Made by a program: the position numbers and the translations under genes. Under the pieces are notes generated by a model that was not told where the DNA came from, did not search any database, and saw nothing but the letters and a program-made list of their open reading frames with translations. A stretch of 28,732 nucleotides of DNA from Acidovorax_G sp046289925 (GTDB taxonomy: Bacteria > Pseudomonadota > Gammaproteobacteria > Burkholderiales > Burkholderiaceae_C), in the NCBI GenBank assembly GCA_046289925.1, contig JBKBUN010000019.1:1-28732 (forward strand), in the 5' to 3' direction. Below are positions 24,245-28,732 of the stretch, in pieces (position 1 is the stretch's first letter; each line of letters opens with the position of its first letter).

Positions 24245-25029
24245 GCCTCGGCTCCTGTCTTGCGTTGCGGCAGATACGCGCCCAGCGGGCCATGCACCAG
24301 CCAGTAAAGTTTTCGACGCACCGGCATCGACAGCTCCAGGGCGAGATCCACTTCCAGCGTTGCTCCCTTCGACGCCTGCCAGCCGGGCAGCAACGCCACG
24401 CCGTCGCAGTCCATCATGGCCTTGAGGTTCACACGCATGTGCTGGTGCCAGGGGGCATCTGCAGGCAGCCCGCTCTCGGCCGGGTTCACCACCGTGAAGC
24501 CGCAGGCCCGCAGCTCGGCCGCTGCTGCGTGGAAGGCGGGGTAGTTGAACTCTGGCAGCCCGGTCATGGGGCCGCAGAGGTAGAGGCGGGCCGGGGGCTT
24601 CTGGGCGTCTGCGTCCGACTCCAGCCCGGACAGCGTCCGCTGCTGCGCGCTGACGCGCAGCGCATGGGTGGCATCCGCAAAGGCGCGTAGGTGCGCCTCG
24701 GTGTAGAGGCGCACGCCATGTTCCTTTGCGTCCATCCAGCATTCGCCCATGTGATCGTAGTATTCGTCCCCCTCCTCGGTTTCTGTAACGTCAAAGGGGC
24801 CTATGCTGTCTTCGGGCAGATCGGCATAGATCGGCTCCACATGAGCTGCCGGCGCCGGCCGCAGCGGCTGCACGCCGCCCGCGCCGACAGCTTCGAGCTG
24901 GGCCTCGAGCGCCTCAATGCGCAGCCGCAGCACGTCGGCGCGGTGCTTGCCCAGCTCCTGCGCTGTGGCGGTCTTCTGGACCCATTCGGTTTTGTCGAGC
25001 CACTCGCGCAATGCTTCGTTGTCCGTCAT
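24241..25029 (-). CDS. DUF4406 (nucleoside 2-deoxyribosyltransferase-like) protein with N-terminal extension
   Basis: The C-terminal third of this 262-residue protein is a DUF4406 domain: LYLCGPMTGLPEFNYPAFHA (149-168), then VVNPAE, MMDCDGVALLPGWQASKGAT and VDLALELSMPV. This fold is related to nucleoside deoxyribosyltransferases and DNPH1-type hydrolases that cut N-glycosidic bonds of nucleotides. The Gly-Pro-Met-Thr-Gly loop, the Asp-Gly pair and the Glu (TLEVDLA, residue 226) fit that active-site pattern. The first 50 residues form a helical, coiled-coil-like part, and residues 60-130 include EHGVRLYTEAHLRAFADA, a segment often found in phage small proteins. The gene overlaps its neighbours on both sides by ATGA. 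The actual substrate is unknown. Confidence 0.8.
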   Translation of the reverse strand: MTDNEALREWLDKTEWVQKTATAQELGKHRADVLRLRIEALEAQLEAVGAGGVQPLRPAPAAHVEPIYADLPEDSIGPFDVTETEEGDEYYDHMGECWMDAKEHGVRLYTEAHLRAFADATHALRVSAQQRTLSGLESDADAQKPPARLYLCGPMTGLPEFNYPAFHAAAAELRACGFTVVNPAESGLPADAPWHQHMRVNLKAMMDCDGVALLPGWQASKGATLEVDLALELSMPVRRKLYWLVHGPLGAYLPQRKTGAEA

Positions 25030-27203
25030 GCCACGACCTCCAGCTCGGTCGAATGGAAGCCCACGAACATGGGCACGCCGCGTTTCTCGCGGGGGATGGC
25101 AACGTCCCAGGCATCGGGGCCGATGCGGCGCAGGATCTGGCCGGTTTTGCCGATGTGGGGAGCTTGCTTTTTGCCTGTGGCGGTGGGCAGCACGCGCACC
25201 CGTACCCCCACTGCCAGCGTGCCTGGTTCACATGTGGCCTTGGGCTCGGCACCTTCACCGGCTTGGCCACCGGGCGCTGTGCGCTCCCCGCCCGCAGGAG
25301 CGGGGAGCGCTTCGTTACCCTGCGCCGCAGGCGCCTGGCTTTGCTCCCCTTCGAGCGCGCTCAGCGCCTCGGCAATTTGCGCAGACGCGTGCGCAGCGCT
25401 CACCTTCGGCGCTTCGCTGGCCCGCGCAGCGGGGCCAGCGGGCTTTTTGCCCCTCCCGCGCACTGCGTGAGCAGGCGCAGCGGGGGGCGGGGTCGAAGTG
25501 CCCGCAGCGGCTTCAGTTTGATCGGGCTTTGCCGGGGCCTTGGCGGCTTTCTCGGCCTTGGCTGCGGCGCGCAGGTTGGCCTTGGTGCGGGCTTGTACGG
25601 CCTTCACGTCCACGCCGTAGTCGGCCGCGATGGCCAAGAGGTCTGCATTCGCTTTGTCGGGGCTGAGCCAGTGGCGGTACTCCACGTCGCGGAACATGGT
25701 GATCAGCTGCAGCACGTCACCGGGCGCGGGCGTGTCTTCGATGTATTGCAGCAGCTCGGCCTGGGGCGCGACCTTGCCCAGGTCCAGCAGCTTGCACAGG
25801 CGCTTGCATTGCTCCTGGTTCATGGCCTTGGCGTCGTTGCGTGCCAGCAGGCGCAGCACGGCGTCGCTGGGGGGCTCGTGCGTGCCGGTGCTGATCTCGC
25901 GCCAGGCGGCGGTCAGCACCTCCCAGCGCCACTGCTCTTCGTAGCGGTACTTGGCTTCCGTGCGGGCGCGTTCCTCGGCCAGGCGTTCGTCGCGGCTGGC
26001 TTCTTCGTCCAGCTTTTTCAGGGCATCGGCGTGCTGGGCGTCTTTGAGCAGGGTGGACACCTGCTCGTGCGTCAGCACGGCCACCAGTTCGCCGGGGTTG
26101 TGCGGGTTGGCCACCAGCGTGGGCAGGATGCCGCGCGCTTCCATGGCCGGGCCGATCAGCTTGCGCAAGGGCTCGTTCGTGGGGCTGTCGCTTTTGCTGT
26201 CCAGCCGCAGGTAACCTTCCACGGCGCTGTTGTAGGGGCTGGGCATCAGGGCCTTGGCCTCGCGCCCTTCGATGATCTGCTGCCCGCGCTCGAGCGCAGC
26301 GCGCTTGAGGGCCGCGGCCTGCGCGTCTTCCTTGGCGTGGTAGCACGGTGGGTCGGTGCACACGTCTGCACTGTCCACGTCGCTGAACAGGTCGGGGTTG
26401 GCCCCGGTGCGCTTGGTGCAGTCGGTGCAGCTGCCTGCGCTGGGCACCAGGCTGGCGTCGGTGATCTTGAAGCGGGCCGCGTCCAGGCGCAGCATGTACT
26501 CGTTTTGCACATGGCGGGCGCACTCGCGGTAGCTGCGTGGGTCGCCTTGCCAGTCGGTGTCGGTGCAGAACTCCAGCGCCTTGAGCTGCAGGCCTTCGTT
26601 CGGGATACGGGCGATGAGCAGGCCCTTGCTGAAGTCGATCTTGCCCTCGCGCAGCGCTTCGCGCGCGGTGGGGCACAGGTCCAGCACCTTTAGGCGGGCG
26701 TACACGTAGCTGCGGCTCTTGCCGATCTTGGCGGCTACCTGGTCGGCGTTGAGCTGGCCCTGGCGCATCAGCACTTCGTAGCCTTCGGCCTCCTCCAGCT
26801 CGGTCACGTCTTCGCGCTGCAGGTTCTCGATGACCTGGATTTCCAGCGCCTGCTCGTCGGTTAGCTCGCGGATCATGGCGGGCACTTCGGCCACCTTGGC
26901 CAAGCGGCAGGCGCGCAGGCGGCGGGCGCCTGCCACCAGCTCGTACACGGGCAGCGGTGCGCCCTGGCGGCGGAAGCCCCAGATCTCGGGCACGCGGTGA
27001 CCCGGCAGCGGGCGCAGCAGGATGGGCTGGTGCACGCCACTGGCGGCAATGCTGTCGGCCAGTTCGCGCAGCTTGGTCTGGTCGAAGTGCTTGCGGGGGT
27101 TGGTCAGGCTCTCTTCAATGAGGGCCACCTCCACCATGCGCATTTGCGGGCCAGCGCCGGGGGTGGGCAGGGTGGCCGTGGCGGTGTCGTGTGCGTCGGT
27201 CAT
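25026..27203 (-). CDS. Large ParB/RepB/Spo0J-family protein with cysteine cluster
   Basis: This is a 725-residue protein. Residues 25-125 form a ParB N-terminal (CTP-binding/nuclease-like) domain with ESLTNPRKHFDQTKLRELAD, GARRLRACRLAK and ENLQREDVTELEEAEGY. A helix-turn-helix follows at about 145-190 (QVAAKIGKSRSYVYARLKVL). A cysteine cluster at about 255-290 (CTDCTKRTG then VCTDPPCYHAKE) suggests a metal site. The central part is helical, then an Ala/Pro/Lys-rich low-complexity linker runs over about 540-655. The last 65 residues are predicted beta (GVRVRVLP, HIGKTGQILRRI, GPDAWDVAIP), like a small SH3/KOW barrel. Classical ParB proteins are near 280-300 residues, so this belongs to the longer element-borne group. 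No parA is beside it. It may bind element DNA, regulate, or act as a nuclease; a partition role is not shown. Confidence 0.85.
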   Translation of the reverse strand: MTDAHDTATATLPTPGAGPQMRMVEVALIEESLTNPRKHFDQTKLRELADSIAASGVHQPILLRPLPGHRVPEIWGFRRQGAPLPVYELVAGARRLRACRLAKVAEVPAMIRELTDEQALEIQVIENLQREDVTELEEAEGYEVLMRQGQLNADQVAAKIGKSRSYVYARLKVLDLCPTAREALREGKIDFSKGLLIARIPNEGLQLKALEFCTDTDWQGDPRSYRECARHVQNEYMLRLDAARFKITDASLVPSAGSCTDCTKRTGANPDLFSDVDSADVCTDPPCYHAKEDAQAAALKRAALERGQQIIEGREAKALMPSPYNSAVEGYLRLDSKSDSPTNEPLRKLIGPAMEARGILPTLVANPHNPGELVAVLTHEQVSTLLKDAQHADALKKLDEEASRDERLAEERARTEAKYRYEEQWRWEVLTAAWREISTGTHEPPSDAVLRLLARNDAKAMNQEQCKRLCKLLDLGKVAPQAELLQYIEDTPAPGDVLQLITMFRDVEYRHWLSPDKANADLLAIAADYGVDVKAVQARTKANLRAAAKAEKAAKAPAKPDQTEAAAGTSTPPPAAPAHAVRGRGKKPAGPAARASEAPKVSAAHASAQIAEALSALEGEQSQAPAAQGNEALPAPAGGERTAPGGQAGEGAEPKATCEPGTLAVGVRVRVLPTATGKKQAPHIGKTGQILRRIGPDAWDVAIPREKRGVPMFVGFHSTELEVVA

Positions 27204-27205
27204 GG

Positions 27206-27520
27206 TCAGGCCTCCTGTGGGTTGCCGTGCAAGTCGGTGATGCGACCGTCGGGGTAGCGCAAGGTGTTGCCCACGCGGCTGGGCAGCAGGTGCACGCGCG
27301 GTGCGTTGGTGCGGGCGGGCGGCTGCGTCAGCTCGGGGTGCGTGTAGCCGCCAGGCATGGTGTTGGCGTGAATGCGCTCTTGGCCGATGGGCTGGCCAAA
27401 GCGCTCCAGCTTGAGCGTGTGCAGCTTGGCCGAGGTGTCTGCAATGCTGTGCAGGCCTGGGGTGCGCATGATGCCGGGCTTGGTGCGCAGCTGGTGCGGG
27501 GCGGAGGTGGTGCGGCTCAC
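27206..27520 (-). CDS. Small basic protein of unknown function
   Basis: This 104-residue protein was not recognised. It starts with GTG at 27520, supported by the strong site AAGGAG eight bases upstream. It is rich in Pro, Thr, His and Arg and ends with VGNTLRYPDGRITDLHGNPQ, which looks like a small beta hairpin. Its stop is two bases before the ParB-like start, and its start overlaps the previous stop (GTGA), so it is part of the coupled operon. Confidence 0.7.
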   Translation of the reverse strand: MSRTTSAPHQLRTKPGIMRTPGLHSIADTSAKLHTLKLERFGQPIGQERIHANTMPGGYTHPELTQPPARTNAPRVHLLPSRVGNTLRYPDGRITDLHGNPQEA

Positions 27521-27855
27521 GATGTGGCTCCTTCGTCTGCGGTTACCGCTGCGGGGTAATGGCCGGTAATGCCCTGCACGCCCAGCACGCGGCGGGCGGC
27601 GGCATGCACTTCGGCACTCACGCTGTAGCCAAAGGCCTCGGGGTTGATCAGGTCGCGCACCAGCGCCAGCGCCTGGTCTTGCGCGTGCCAGTAGCGCACG
27701 TCGCTCAGCGCGTGGCCCATTTCAGCCAGCATGGCGTGGCCCAGGGCTTCTGCCGTGGTGGTGGGCACGCGCGGGTGGGGCGTGCCCAGCGTGGTGAGTG
27801 CGGTGACGGAGCCCGCTGGCCCCGGCACCAGGTGGATGGTGACGGTCTTGGTCAT
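27517..27855 (-). CDS. Protein of unknown function
   Basis: This 112-residue protein was not recognised. It starts MTKTVTIHLVPGPAGSVTAL (ATG at 27855, overlapping the upstream stop as ATGA), although the frame is open further upstream. The middle and C-terminal parts are helical (AEALGHAMLAEMGHAL, QDQALALVRDLINPEAF, AEVHAAARRVLGVQG). It has no membrane segment and no obvious catalytic motif. Confidence 0.7.
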   Translation of the reverse strand: MTKTVTIHLVPGPAGSVTALTTLGTPHPRVPTTTAEALGHAMLAEMGHALSDVRYWHAQDQALALVRDLINPEAFGYSVSAEVHAAARRVLGVQGITGHYPAAVTADEGATS

Positions 27856-28190
27856 GAGAGGTCTTTGCGGCCCGCCTGCGCGGCAGGCCAGAGGATGAAG
27901 TCGGCCTCGCACACAAGGCGCGCGGCGGTGAAGCGGGGCCGCTGGACTGCGACCTCGATGTGCTGCCCGCGCAGGGCCAGCAGGCGGCTGGCGGCGTGGG
28001 CGGTGGCAGGGCTGGCGTCGGTATAGGGGTGGCGGATCGTCACCACTTGGCCGCTGGCCACGTCTTCCAGCTCCAGCACGGCCACGGGGGCGCCCGCTGG
28101 GGTGGTGCGCAGGTAGCTGCGGCAGACGCGCCCGCGCACCAACAGGCCAAAGCCTGCGGGGCGCAGCGGTGGGGTGGTGGCGGCGGCCAT
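27852..28190 (-). CDS. Protein of unknown function, probably a beta-rich small domain
   Basis: This 112-residue protein was not recognised. Alternating hydrophobic stretches (GLLVRGRVCRSYLRTTPAG, VAVLELEDVASGQVVTI, RGQHIEVAVQRPRFTAARLV) suggest a small beta barrel, possibly of the OB type used in single-strand binding. That is an inference from pattern only. The ATG at 28190 lies two bases after the previous stop, and its own stop overlaps the next start as ATGA. Confidence 0.65.
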   Translation of the reverse strand: MAAATTPPLRPAGFGLLVRGRVCRSYLRTTPAGAPVAVLELEDVASGQVVTIRHPYTDASPATAHAASRLLALRGQHIEVAVQRPRFTAARLVCEADFILWPAAQAGRKDLS

Positions 28191-28192
28191 GC

Positions 28193-28348
28193 CTAGCCCT
28201 GCAGCCAGATGGACAGGGCGCCCGCGGTGAAGGGCATGCCAATGAGCAGACCCGTGGCCACCGCCAGCCAGGCCAGAGCCGTGCGCGCGCGGCGCAGCAA
28301 GGCGCTGCGGCGGCGGTAGGGGCCGTAGAGCTGGATGGGGGCGCTCAT
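28193..28348 (-). CDS. Small single-pass membrane protein
   Basis: The 51-residue protein has a basic N-terminal part (YRRRSALLRRART) followed by one hydrophobic helix (ALAWLAVATGLLIGMPFTAG). Positive residues before the helix predict the N-terminus inside the cytoplasm. Its start overlaps the stop of the 43-residue frame upstream (ATGA), and its stop is two bases before the next start. The function is unknown. Confidence 0.6.
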   Translation of the reverse strand: MSAPIQLYGPYRRRSALLRRARTALAWLAVATGLLIGMPFTAGALSIWLQG

Positions 28349-28476
28349 CGGGCTGGCCTCACGCTGATGCGGCGGGCATCGGGGTAGAGGGCCAGCGCAG
28401 CCATGGCGGCGGCGCAGGTGCTGGCGTATAGGCCGTGGAACGAGGTGCCGTCCACTTTGATGAGGCAGGAGATCAT
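28345..28476 (-). CDS. Very small protein (43 residues) in the operon
   Basis: It reads MISCLIKVDGTSFHGLYAST at the start, then an Ala-rich helix and ALYPDARRISVRPAR at the end. The case for a real gene is positional: its ATG overlaps the upstream stop and its TGA overlaps the downstream ATG, both as ATGA, exactly as for its neighbours. It has two cysteines (residues 4 and 21). No function can be assigned. Confidence 0.55.
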   Translation of the reverse strand: MISCLIKVDGTSFHGLYASTCAAAMAALALYPDARRISVRPAR

Positions 28477-28732
28477 GCTGCACCGCCTTCCTGCCCGCCG
28501 GCGGTGATGGTGACCAGCTCGCCTGCGGCGGTCATGCCCACGTCTGAGCCGATGGCGCGCAGGTCATCGGCCAGGCGCTCGGCATCCTGGCGCCACATGT
28601 CGGCGGCGTCTTCGGCGCGGTACACGCGCTCCTGCAGGTCTTCGCAACGCTGCTCGGCCGCCTCCAGCCGTTTGAACTCAACGACCCACACCCAGGGGTT
28701 TGCTTCCCAGCTGGTGGGGCCGTTGATGGATT
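28473..28732 (-). CDS. Coiled-coil phage-type small protein, start outside window
   Basis: The frame is open to the window edge, where it reads INGPTSWEANPWVWVVEF, so the gene starts beyond 28732. An internal GTG at 28691 is unlikely to be the true start because the conserved-looking WEANPWVWV segment precedes it. A charged, helical, coiled-coil-like stretch follows (KRLEAAEQRCEDLQERVYRA, WRQDAERLADDLRAIGSD), then a short Gly-rich tail. The stop overlaps the next start (ATGA). Similar short proteins occur in betaproteobacterial prophages (from memory); the role is unknown. Confidence 0.65.
   Translation of the reverse strand, partial: SINGPTSWEANPWVWVVEFKRLEAAEQRCEDLQERVYRAEDAADMWRQDAERLADDLRAIGSDVGMTAAGELVTITAGGQEGGAA

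Larger units (their letters stand above)
20960..28732. mobile_element. One end of an integrated element (prophage or integrative element) beside tRNA-Cys, right end outside window
   Basis: A tyrosine recombinase just after a tRNA gene, an excisionase-like helix-turn-helix gene, and a packed operon of small unknown, ParB-like and DUF4406 genes together indicate an integrated element. No capsid, tail, terminase or conjugation gene is visible in this part, so phage or integrative conjugative element cannot be decided. The boundary at 20960 is inferred from the tRNA end; the far boundary is not in the window. Confidence 0.75.

Noticed and set aside
25011..26693. 560-residue open frame on the plus strand
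   Set aside because: It lies opposite the ParB-like gene, whose motifs are clear; the plus-strand product is a compositional artefact of GC-rich DNA.
20960..28732. CRISPR array or toxin-antitoxin pair in the element
   Set aside because: No regularly spaced direct repeats were seen, and none of the small proteins resembles a toxin or antitoxin family I know.

Overview
The window looks like a chromosomal segment of a GC-rich betaproteobacterium, most likely a member of the Comamonadaceae (Acidovorax-like). This is an inference from codon use, the tig-clpP-clpX-lon block, the hpnCDE squalene genes and a short interspersed repeat (two copies) of a kind I associate with that family. A run of 99 N shows that it comes from a draft assembly.

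Left part (1-9742). The window opens inside a membrane-bound PAS-GGDEF-EAL cyclic-di-GMP protein. It converges, with no bases between the stop codons, on a minus-strand HI0933/YhiN-type flavoprotein that carries a short repeat in frame. A decayed acyl-CoA thioesterase gene follows. Next come three genes for making squalene from farnesyl diphosphate: hpnE (broken by one extra base in a 10-base G run), hpnD and, further upstream, hpnC. Between hpnD and hpnC sit a 169-bp near-perfect palindrome, a stand-alone C-terminal piece of a TRAP large permease, and sdaA (L-serine dehydratase), whose stop codon nearly touches the start of the TRAP piece.

Middle part (9743-20959). A promoter with a TetR-type palindrome drives an RND adaptor lipoprotein and an RND pump. 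After tRNA-Leu(UAG) comes the conserved protein-quality block: tig, clpP, clpX and lon. Trigger factor folds nascent chains, ClpXP and Lon degrade damaged or regulatory proteins, and terminators lie between some of the genes. tRNA-Gly(GCC) and tRNA-Cys(GCA) follow lon.

Right part (20960-28732, open at the window end). This is one end of an integrated element. A tyrosine recombinase lies just after tRNA-Cys, followed by a membrane protein of unknown function. Facing them is a tightly packed minus-strand operon of at least eleven reading frames, many joined by ATGA or GTGA overlaps. It encodes small unknown proteins, a large ParB-like protein with a cysteine cluster, a DUF4406-type nucleotide-processing protein and an excisionase-like helix-turn-helix protein. 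I saw no CRISPR array, insertion sequence or rRNA gene.
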